This document shows, in pieces, positions 19,465 through 26,461 of a DNA stretch of 64,000 nucleotides. The notes under the pieces were generated by a model that saw nothing but the letters and a program-made list of their open reading frames with translations, was not told where the DNA came from and ran no database searches. The translations under genes were made by a program, and so were the position numbers. The stretch is from JAFNAG01 sp963824985 (lineage in GTDB: Bacteria > Acidobacteriota > UBA6911): contig CAWGRQ010000028.1 of NCBI GenBank assembly GCA_963824985.1, positions 20,794 to 84,793 of the forward strand. Direction: 5' to 3'. How positions within the stretch are numbered: position 1 is the stretch's first letter; every line of letters begins with the position of its first letter.

Positions 19465-19674
19465 ATGGCGCAACGTAAAGCATTCCTGCTTCGGCTTGAT
19501 CCGGTGACGCACGAGGCGTTGCAGCGCTGGGCCGATGCCGAATTGCGCAGCTTGAACGCCCAGATCGAATTCCTGCTGCGCAACGCGCTTCGCCAGACCG
19601 GCCGGCTGCAGGCGACGCCGGAGCGAAGCGCCGATGACAAGGAATCTCAGCCCCACGATGGCGGCGCGGAGTAA
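19465..19674 (+). CDS. Small Arc/ribbon-helix-helix-like protein
   Basis: 69 residues: QRKAFLLRLDPVTHEALQRW, then AELRSLNAQIEFLLRNALRQ, the beta-strand plus two-helix pattern of Arc/MetJ DNA-binding proteins. ATG 19465 has a weak site (AAGGGT). It follows an SPFH gene and sits 5 bp upstream of the DUF3592 gene, so it is likely part of the same operon, possibly as its autoregulator. No toxin-like partner is evident. Confidence 0.75.
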   Translation: MAQRKAFLLRLDPVTHEALQRWADAELRSLNAQIEFLLRNALRQTGRLQATPERSADDKESQPHDGGAE

Positions 19675-19679
19675 AGGAC

Positions 19680-20477
19680 ATGACTTCGAGGATTCACCTT
19701 CTGGAAATGCGGCGGGAGTGGACGGCTCCGGACCGGCTGGACCGTTCCCGGCCCCGCGAAGTTCGCCTGTCCCGAACGGGGGCGGCGTCCCTGGTGGTCG
19801 CAGTCACTCTGCTCTCTGGCGCACTGGCGGCCGGGATCGGGCTTGGCTTGATGGCCGGCCGCCAGGCAGCGGATGCGCGCCTGCTTCGCGAACAGGGTGT
19901 TGTGACCGAAGGACGGGTGACCAGGCTGTGGCGCAGCCGGGGGGATGATCGGCAGCCGTGGTTCACCTACCGTTTTTATAGCCGGGAACTGGCTTTCGAT
20001 CGAAATGCCAGGGTTTCCCTCGGCACCTGGCGCAATCTGCAGGTTGGGTCCAGCATACCTGTCTATCATGTTCCGGCGCGGCCTGATCTGAACAGTCCCT
20101 TTTCCCCCCGGAAAAGAGTGATGCCGGCATGGCTCCCGTTTCTGGTGGCATTGGGTCTGGCGGCCGGGAGTGTGCTGGTCTGGCTCCCGGTGCGCCGCCA
20201 GCGTGCCCTTCTCGCCGGCGGCAGAGTGGCCCCGGCATCGGTTATCAGTCATGGGAAGATGATACGCGATTCGCATCGAAAGGAGTTGGGATTCAAGTAC
20301 TGCTTTCAATTTCCGCTGCTGAGTGGCGCCGTCGCCCGGGGCCAGGCCGGCCCGACAAAAACTCCTCCGGCGATCGGCAGCGTAATCCCCATCCTTTACG
20401 ATCCGGAGAGCCCGATGCGGAACTCACCCTATCCGCTCACCCTTGTGCGGCTGGCCCATACCCCCTCCCGTTACTGA
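19680..20477 (+). CDS. DUF3592-like membrane protein
   Basis: A 265-residue protein with two clear transmembrane segments (about residues 36-62 and 143-165), each followed by a beta-rich domain (VTEGRVTRLWRSR, YRFYSRELAFDR; then APASVISHGKMI, IPILYDPESP). The pattern of TEGxVxxxW, then VYHVPARPDL, matches DUF3592 proteins of unknown role. It begins 5 bp after the Arc-like gene. Function unknown; acts in or at the membrane. Confidence 0.65.
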   Translation: MTSRIHLLEMRREWTAPDRLDRSRPREVRLSRTGAASLVVAVTLLSGALAAGIGLGLMAGRQAADARLLREQGVVTEGRVTRLWRSRGDDRQPWFTYRFYSRELAFDRNARVSLGTWRNLQVGSSIPVYHVPARPDLNSPFSPRKRVMPAWLPFLVALGLAAGSVLVWLPVRRQRALLAGGRVAPASVISHGKMIRDSHRKELGFKYCFQFPLLSGAVARGQAGPTKTPPAIGSVIPILYDPESPMRNSPYPLTLVRLAHTPSRY

Positions 20478-20538
20478 AGACGCCGCGGAATTCGCCGCGA
20501 CTCTTATGTATGCTCGGGGATGCTGGTGAGGCGCGTGG

Positions 20539-21306
20539 TCAATTCTGCCGCAGCGAAAACGTGACCGTTACATTGGCAATGACCGGCACCGGTTCGCCAT
20601 TCAGGATCGTCGGCGAGTACTTCCACTGCCTGACCGCTGCAATCGCCGCCGGCACCAGGATAGGATGCCCGCTGACGACCTGCATGGATGACACGCTGCC
20701 GCTCTCGTCCACGGTAATGCGCAATACGACATTTCCTGTAATCCGCGCCTGCCTGGCAACAGAGGGATATTGTGGTTCCACCAGATGAATGAGCTTGGAC
20801 TGCTGGATGGCCGACGACACCATCAGCGGTTGGAGCTGCTTGGGTGCAGGCGGAGGTGGCGGCGGGAGCAACGATTTTGGCTGCGGTCCCACCAGATCGC
20901 CGGGGATACCGCCCACGACTCCTCCGGGTACGCCGCCGGCGATTCCATCCTCAAGCTCGTTCATAAGCCCTTCGGGGATGGCGGGCACGGAAATAACGGC
21001 GGGCTCGCTTGTGGGCGCCGGAACCGTTTTTGGGATTTCAGTCGGCTCAACAAAGCGATCGACTTGCACCGGACGGAGCGCCGCCACGGGCTGGCGCATC
21101 GAAGGAGGTGCTGGCGGTGGCAGGGGCGGCGGCGGTGGCGGCACGGTGATCAGAAAGGTGATTATTTCCGGCTGTGGCAGGATCTGAAAATATATCAGGG
21201 GAAGAATCACCAGAACGCTGATCACAACCGCGTGTACCAACAGAGACAGCCCGAGTGACCACAACCTTCTTTTTAGTGGCCTGGTTGTAATCGTTGATTC
21301 AAACAT
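20539..21306 (-). CDS. TonB-family energy transducer
   Basis: A 255-residue protein with one N-terminal membrane anchor (about residues 17-42), a proline-rich periplasmic linker (PPPPPPLPPPAPP, later LLPPPPPPAPK), and a C-terminal TonB domain (LVEPQYPSVARQARITGNV, VVSGHPILVPAAIAAVRQW). It would carry proton-motive energy to outer-membrane receptors such as the two in this window. No exbB/exbD lie beside it. It diverges from the Hpt gene. Confidence 0.9.
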   Translation of the reverse strand: MFESTITTRPLKRRLWSLGLSLLVHAVVISVLVILPLIYFQILPQPEIITFLITVPPPPPPLPPPAPPSMRQPVAALRPVQVDRFVEPTEIPKTVPAPTSEPAVISVPAIPEGLMNELEDGIAGGVPGGVVGGIPGDLVGPQPKSLLPPPPPPAPKQLQPLMVSSAIQQSKLIHLVEPQYPSVARQARITGNVVLRITVDESGSVSSMQVVSGHPILVPAAIAAVRQWKYSPTILNGEPVPVIANVTVTFSLRQN

Positions 21307-21638
21307 AGTTTATCCACTCCATCACTGCAACTCATTCTCTAACCATTCCGGAATTACGGACGCCTGGATTTCATGCCCGGCACTCCGTAATTCCTCAATA
21401 ATGCAGATGGGCAAACCGCCGGCAAGTTTCGAGGAATCTATCGGTTTTTGCGTGCCCCGCCGCTGCGTCTCGCGCTAAAAGATCCTGCATGCCGGCTCAC
21501 GGCGAACAGGCCACTCCCGATCAGTAAAGACTCTGTCGGTTTCACTCGATATGATGAGAATTCGGCGCCGATAAGAATCGCAGGGAGCGGCTTCGGTTCG
21601 TCCAACGATATGGCCGGCGGAAACCCGGAAAGAGGATC
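21307..21638. other. Gene-free 332 bp between tonB-like and Hpt genes
   Basis: Divergent upstream region. Its main feature is an 11-bp perfect inverted repeat at 21350-21394. I looked for a c-di-GMP (GEMM) aptamer because of a GGGCAAACC string at 21413 but found no matching second motif. Confidence 0.5.
21350..21394. repeat. 11-bp inverted repeat GGAATTACGGA / TCCGTAATTCC
   Basis: Arms at 21350-21360 and 21384-21394 with a 23-nt interval, 44 bp upstream of the TonB start. It could be an operator or an RNA hairpin in the tonB leader. A related string (CGTAATTCCGCAATTC) appears at 45780. Confidence 0.5.
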
Positions 21639-22004
21639 ATGAGCGATATACAACGCCCGAGCCCGTTCGTCTGTCCTTCGGCCTTCTCCGAGTGGCGCGA
21701 TCAGCCCGATTTCTTTCTGAAGCTGTTTCAGATGTTTGTCATGGAAACGCATAGGGATTTGCAGGCGCTCCGGGAAGCGGTTATGTCTTCTGATGCGGCG
21801 AAAGTCGCAAGTATCGCTCATCGTATCAAGGGTGGCGCCGGTGCTGTCGGCGCCGTGCCGATGAGGACGGAGGCCGCCCGGATCGAAGGCATGGGCCGCA
21901 CAGAGCAGCTTGAGGATGTCAGGGAGGGTCTGTCATCCCTGTGTGACGAGTTCGACCGCTTTTGCGGTTTTGCCTCAAAATGGACTGCTTTTCAAGATGA
22001 CTGA
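21639..22004 (+). CDS. Hpt-domain phosphotransfer protein
   Basis: A 121-residue single-domain protein. The phosphorylatable histidine is H61 in ASIAHRIKGGAGAVGA, the classical Hpt signature, in a four-helix bundle with no other domain. It should relay phosphate between a hybrid kinase and a response regulator. A NarL-type regulator follows 136 bp downstream on the same strand, and c-di-GMP genes follow further on; no histidine kinase is in the window. AGAGGATC precedes ATG 21639. Confidence 0.9.
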   Translation: MSDIQRPSPFVCPSAFSEWRDQPDFFLKLFQMFVMETHRDLQALREAVMSSDAAKVASIAHRIKGGAGAVGAVPMRTEAARIEGMGRTEQLEDVREGLSSLCDEFDRFCGFASKWTAFQDD

Positions 22005-22140
22005 CGGCCCCCCGTCCCTGTTTATCGCGGCGCATTTCCAATTTTATCTATTCTTTGTATCCCCAGGTGTCGATTAGAAATCCCGAGCCAGTGCGTACAG
22101 CTTCATTGCGGTGGTGCCACAACTCCGACGGGGAACCGGG

Positions 22141-22890
22141 ATGACTTCAAATGCTGACAAATCGCATCCGACAATCGGAATCCTGCTTGTCGACGACCAC
22201 GCCGTCATCCGTTCCGCCCTGCGTCTCCTGATCGAGAAACAGCCTGAAATGGTAGTGGTCGGGGAAGCGAGCAATAAAGCCGAAGCGGTTCCAATTGCCG
22301 CCCGCGAACAGCCCGAGTTGATCATCCTTGATTTATGCCTGAGGGATGAAAGCGGCCTGGATCTGATTCCGGAACTGCTTGCCGCTGCCCTGGATACCAA
22401 AATCATCATCCTGACCGGCGTTTCCGATCCGGCCGAACATCAGCGCGCCATCCGCCTGGGAGCAATGGGTGTAGTCAATAAGGAGACATCCGCAGACATG
22501 CTTCTCAAGGCAATCCGCCGGGTCTCGGCCGGAGAGTTGTGGCTGGATCGTCACATGACCGCCAACCTGGTCGTCGGGCTGCGACGCGATCTGCGGGCTC
22601 CCCAGGCCGCCGGGGATGCCGACAAGTCGGCTCCGTTAACCGCCCGCGAACGGGAGATTGTCACCTTGATCGGCGAAGGACTGAAAAACAAGCAGATCGC
22701 CGACCGCCTGTACATCAGCGAAGCCACCGTGCGCCACCACCTGACATCGATATTAAGGAAACTTGAGGTCTCGGACCGGATGGAGCTCCTGATTTTTGCC
22801 TATCAGCATAACCTGATCCAACTGAAACGAGACGCGACGGAACAAAAACTGGGACCAGCCCCACCCGCTTCAGTCCGTGCCATCCAATAA
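22141..22890 (+). CDS. NarL/FixJ-family response regulator
   Basis: 249 residues from ATG 22141 (a GTG at 22111 is less likely). The receiver domain has D18-D19, phospho-acceptor D64 (LIILDLCL), T92 and K114. The C-terminal LuxR-type HTH has LTAREREIVTLIGEGLKNKQ followed by ISEATVRHHLTSILRKL. It is an activator-type transcription factor, likely fed by the upstream Hpt protein. The targets are unknown; the neighbouring subtilase and GGDEF-EAL genes are candidates by position only. Confidence 0.92.
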   Translation: MTSNADKSHPTIGILLVDDHAVIRSALRLLIEKQPEMVVVGEASNKAEAVPIAAREQPELIILDLCLRDESGLDLIPELLAAALDTKIIILTGVSDPAEHQRAIRLGAMGVVNKETSADMLLKAIRRVSAGELWLDRHMTANLVVGLRRDLRAPQAAGDADKSAPLTAREREIVTLIGEGLKNKQIADRLYISEATVRHHLTSILRKLEVSDRMELLIFAYQHNLIQLKRDATEQKLGPAPPASVRAIQ

Positions 22891-23213
22891 CACTTCCGTG
22901 CCGCCAAACACACCCCCTGAAGTCACTGCCTGGATGTTCCACCGGCTCTATAGGCCGTAGAGTTTTAGGCTGTGGACTGTTAGCTTCGGCCCTGATCCCA
23001 ACGCCGCTCACTTATGGCACATAAGTGCCATGCAAGCCAAGCTAATTGGCCCATGTCGGATGGGACAGTAAGCTTATAAAATTGGGATACCCCTCCCATT
23101 TTTTGCTTTCACCTTCCGCCTTATATTGGCATTGGTTTGACAACGTTTTCGAAGATGCCTGGAGCGGAACATATGAACGCAATGGTTCAAACCCAAGAAA
23201 ACCGGAGAAAGCA
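22891..23213. other. Gene-free 323 bp upstream of the subtilase
   Basis: Contains degenerate heptads (CTATAGGCCGTAGAGTTTTA at 22949 onward) and a hairpin ATGGCAC-ATAA-GTGCCAT near 23015-23032. The stretch 23046-23213 is open in the subtilase frame but has no coding character. Confidence 0.45.
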
Positions 23214-25346
23214 ATGAGATACAGCTCCAACAACATCCTGCGGCAGTCGCGGGTCATGCGACCCGGGACTGCTATTCTGGTGATGGCTTTGTGTGTTGTT
23301 CTGATAGGGGGCTTCTGGCCGCACGAACAGAGGATTCCCGACCACGAAGTCCAGCAAGCACAGTCAGCCCTTTCAGTTCGCGGCAGCAGCGCCGTGCCGC
23401 AGGTCGCATTGGGCGGCGCCGAAATCCAATTTCCTCAGTCCGTGATGGCCGATTCGATTGCGACGATCGATCCGTCTCTGGCGCGCATTTACCAGGATCA
23501 TCCGGCGATGCCCGGCCAGTCGGAGACCGATTCCGGTACCTGGTCCGGGAGTGAAAAAATGGAGCTGGCGCTGGCCTGGTTGGCGAGCAATTCCACCCTG
23601 GGCCCGGGCGAGACCATCCCGGTTATTGTTCAGTTCGTGCCGTCCGAAGCGGCCGCGGGCGGGAGCGGTGAATCTGAGCCCTCTCTCCGAGAGCAGTCGA
23701 TTGCAGCATCGGGCGCCGAGGTCGGGCGTTCTCTCGACTCTTTCGCTGCCCATGCGACTGATGTGACGCTGGATTCGCTCCGGCGCCTGGCACAGGATCC
23801 GCAGGTGGCTCACATCTCCTTTGACCACCCGGTTCAAGGCAGCCTGGGACGAACGGCGCGCGCGGTCGGCGCCAACCTGGTCTGGCGGTGGTCGAGATTC
23901 CCGGGTGCCTTCGACGGGGAGGATATCGTGGTTGCCGTCATTGATTCCGGGATTGGCAACATTCATGGCCAAGTAAGTGATTTAGAAGGCAGCGTAGTCA
24001 GGAATCTCAGTTTCATCAGCGGCGTGAGCGATCCGTCCGATCGATACGGCCATGGCACTCATGTGGCGGGCATAATCAGCGCATCCGGCTATCATTCCGG
24101 CGACAGATACGGCTTCGATGATACTTTCAAGGGCATGGCTCCCGGGGCTCGGATCCTGAACCTGAAAGTTCTCGATGGAAACGGGACCGGAAGGACCAGC
24201 GATGTGATTGCGGCTCTCCAATGGTGTATCAAGAACCGGTTTTGGGAAAAAATCCGTGTCATCAACCTCTCGCTCGGCCACCCCGTGTATGAATCGTACC
24301 GCACGGATCCTCTCTGCCGTGCGGTGGAGGAGTGCGTGAGAAACGGCATCGTGGTCGTGGTGGCGGCCGGCAACTACGGCAAGATTGCCGGTGAGAGAAT
24401 CTATGGGGGAATCACCAGCCCGGGGAACGATCCGGCGGTGATCACGGTAGGGGCCGTGAACACTGGCGGAACGGATGCCCGGTCGGATGATAATGTGACC
24501 GGTTTCAGCTCCTGTGGCCCCACGGCGATTGACGGCCTGATCAAGCCGGATCTGGTGGCTCCCGGGAACAGGATCGTCTCCACAACCGTTGAGACCAGCG
24601 CGCTTTTCATCCAGAATCCATCCAATGTGGTGGTCGGGCGATCCATCTGGAAAAACGATTCACCCTACTTCACCTTGAGCGGAACGAGTATGGCGGCGCC
24701 GGTGGTTTCAGGGACCGTGGCGCTGATGCTGGAGGCCAATCCTTCGCTGACACCCAATGCGGTGAAAGCGATTCTGGCCTACACCTCCGAACGCATGAGC
24801 ACGCCGAACATTCTGGAACAGGGGAATGGCTACCTAAATGCCGAAGGTGCTGTCCGCCTGGCTGCTTCCATTTCTAAGTTCTCCGATCAAAAAAGAAACG
24901 GCACGACCTGGGTTGACAACCCCCAGGCGATTACCCCTAATACCACGATCGCCGGGGAAGGGATCCTCTGGGGCAATGGCATCCTCTGGGGAAACGGCAT
25001 TCTCTCGGGCAATGGCATTCTGTGGGGCAACCGGAGCGATCCTGGCTGGGACGATCCCCTCATGGTCATGAAACAGCCGGCTCTTGGCAGCGGCATCCTC
25101 TGGGGTGAAGGCATCCTGTGGGGAAACAATCTCATGCTGGACAACAACCTCCTGCTTTTGAAGGGCGCCCAAGTCGGGACCAAAAACCTTCTGAGCATGA
25201 CGGTAGCGACTTGGAACGGCCACTTCGTGGATCCTGCTTCCATGGGTGCATCCACACTTGACGTTCTCTGCCATGGCGATGCGGGCGAGGTGCAAGGTCT
25301 CAGGACGGGCAGACCGGGCGCCTGGTTCTATCCGGTTGAAAAGTGA
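23214..25346 (+). CDS. S8-family serine peptidase (subtilase) with C-terminal GILWGN repeats
   Basis: 710 residues from ATG 23214 (GGAGAAA upstream), with a signal-anchor LVMALCVVLIGGF. An inhibitor-like pro-region is followed by the subtilisin domain with triad D244 (AVIDSGIG), H280 (GHGTHVAG) and S492 (SGTSMAAP), and the oxyanion Asn in VAAGNYGK. After the catalytic domain, residues about 583-606 hold four GILWGN-type hexads (one reads GILSGN) and about 626-638 two more, followed by ~70 residues with no recognisable domain. The hexads are 18-bp tandem repeats in the DNA, varied mainly at third positions. The enzyme is probably exported; the repeat is likely a structural or sorting element. 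Four genes of c-di-GMP or phosphorelay type surround it. Confidence 0.92.
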   Translation: MRYSSNNILRQSRVMRPGTAILVMALCVVLIGGFWPHEQRIPDHEVQQAQSALSVRGSSAVPQVALGGAEIQFPQSVMADSIATIDPSLARIYQDHPAMPGQSETDSGTWSGSEKMELALAWLASNSTLGPGETIPVIVQFVPSEAAAGGSGESEPSLREQSIAASGAEVGRSLDSFAAHATDVTLDSLRRLAQDPQVAHISFDHPVQGSLGRTARAVGANLVWRWSRFPGAFDGEDIVVAVIDSGIGNIHGQVSDLEGSVVRNLSFISGVSDPSDRYGHGTHVAGIISASGYHSGDRYGFDDTFKGMAPGARILNLKVLDGNGTGRTSDVIAALQWCIKNRFWEKIRVINLSLGHPVYESYRTDPLCRAVEECVRNGIVVVVAAGNYGKIAGERIYGGITSPGNDPAVITVGAVNTGGTDARSDDNVTGFSSCGPTAIDGLIKPDLVAPGNRIVSTTVETSALFIQNPSNVVVGRSIWKNDSPYFTLSGTSMAAPVVSGTVALMLEANPSLTPNAVKAILAYTSERMSTPNILEQGNGYLNAEGAVRLAASISKFSDQKRNGTTWVDNPQAITPNTTIAGEGILWGNGILWGNGILSGNGILWGNRSDPGWDDPLMVMKQPALGSGILWGEGILWGNNLMLDNNLLLLKGAQVGTKNLLSMTVATWNGHFVDPASMGASTLDVLCHGDAGEVQGLRTGRPGAWFYPVEK
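24961..25127 (+). repeat. 18-bp coding tandem repeats (GILWGN units)
   Basis: Two blocks, 24961-25032 (four units) and 25092-25127 (two units), each unit GGNATNCTNTGGGGNAAN-like. Synonymous differences between units show they are not a recent slippage product and are kept at protein level. Confidence 0.75.
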
Positions 25347-25363
25347 CCCAGAAAGGAGAGACC

Positions 25364-26098
25364 ATGATAAACCCATGCAATACTCGGACAATTTCGAGCC
25401 GGGCTTACTTCCTCTCGACGGTCATGCTCGGGTTCGCCCTGATCGGATTTTGCTACCACCAGGTGCTTAGCGCCGGCCTTGACTCTCGATGGATGATCCT
25501 GGCAGCGCTCACCATCATGGTGGCGGCCTTTACCCTGAAGATACCCGGTGTCAATTCGAAGATTTCGGTCGCGGATACATTTATTCTGCTCAATCTGATC
25601 TTCTTCGGCCCAGCCATCGGCTGCCTGACGGCGGCACTGGAGGCCTTTGGCGGATCCTTGCGCAGCTCAACCGTATCGCGCAGGCTGGAGTTCACGCTGT
25701 TTAACATGGCCAACGCAGCCATCTGCACCTATGTCGCCGGACGAGTCTACTTCCTGGCGCTTGGCGGTGGACCGCTGGTACAGAACCGGACTGCTACTCT
25801 CGCCGGTGTCCTTCCAGCCGCGGTGCTTATGGCTGCGGGCTATTTCCTGCTCAACTCGGGGACTGTCGCCCTGATGGTGGCGCTGGAGTCGTCCAAAAAC
25901 TTCATCCGGATATGGAAATCGAGTTTTCTCCTGTATGCGGCCAACCACTTTGTCAGCGCCCTGGGCGCGGCGGTGATTGCCATGAACGGAGACCTGATTA
26001 CACCGGTTAGTCTATTGGCAGCCGGGTTCACGGCCATGGCTATCTATGCCGCCTACCGACTGATCCATGGCAGGATCGCAGCTCATCTGCCGGCATAG
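25364..26098 (+). CDS. Stand-alone membrane sensor domain (MASE-like), no effector
   Basis: A 244-residue polytopic membrane protein, about six to seven hydrophobic segments, ATG 25364 with AAAGGAGAG upstream, 17 bp after the subtilase. It aligns by eye with the N-terminal membrane part of the next gene: both have IPG/STNSKIS, TAAL, SLR, SRRL and LFN in the same order and spacing. It lacks any GGDEF, EAL, kinase or HD domain. Probably co-transcribed with the subtilase. It may sense or be acted on by it, or pair with the downstream enzyme (inference). Confidence 0.75.
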   Translation: MINPCNTRTISSRAYFLSTVMLGFALIGFCYHQVLSAGLDSRWMILAALTIMVAAFTLKIPGVNSKISVADTFILLNLIFFGPAIGCLTAALEAFGGSLRSSTVSRRLEFTLFNMANAAICTYVAGRVYFLALGGGPLVQNRTATLAGVLPAAVLMAAGYFLLNSGTVALMVALESSKNFIRIWKSSFLLYAANHFVSALGAAVIAMNGDLITPVSLLAAGFTAMAIYAAYRLIHGRIAAHLPA

Positions 26099-26461
26099 GA
26101 ATCCGGCGGGTTCGTTTTAGGGCCGTCAGCTTGTTTTTCCTCGATTGCCTTGCGAGGTTACCAAGGGGATGTTGAACGTGAAACCCGGCACGCAAGACAT
26201 CCCTTCACCCTTGGAAATGCCCCGGAACCCGGAGATTGCGGAAGTCGGCACTCTCCGGGTAAGGGTACAAGTCTCCTGGTTCAGCTCCCAATATCCGATT
26301 CTTGATCGCGGCCAAATATATTTGGATAAGCCCTATCGGGTTAAGGGTATCCGACCGATCAAATACTCGAGCCACACGGCAGAAGCCTGTGGACTGCGTC
26401 GTCGGATTTCCCCCGGCATGAATTCAACAAAAAGGGCCGTCGACAGAGGGATCGGGTGACC
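26099..26461. other. Gene-free 363 bp upstream of the GGDEF-EAL gene
   Basis: An ORF from 26169 to 26459 exists but has no recognisable domain and no good ribosome site. No riboswitch motif was recognised. Confidence 0.4.

Noticed and set aside
21384..21480. Possible GEMM-type c-di-GMP riboswitch because of GGGCAAACC at 21413
   Set aside because: The second conserved strand (GACGCAAAGC) and the paired stems are missing on both strands.
23010..23045. Sigma-54-like TGGCAC...GC before the subtilase
   Set aside because: The spacing between the GG and GC elements is one base short; the string is better explained as the hairpin ATGGCAC-ATAA-GTGCCAT.
26169..26459. A 96-codon ORF upstream of the GGDEF-EAL gene
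   Set aside because: No ribosome site, no recognisable sequence and a stop overlapping the real gene's start region; kept as gene-free.
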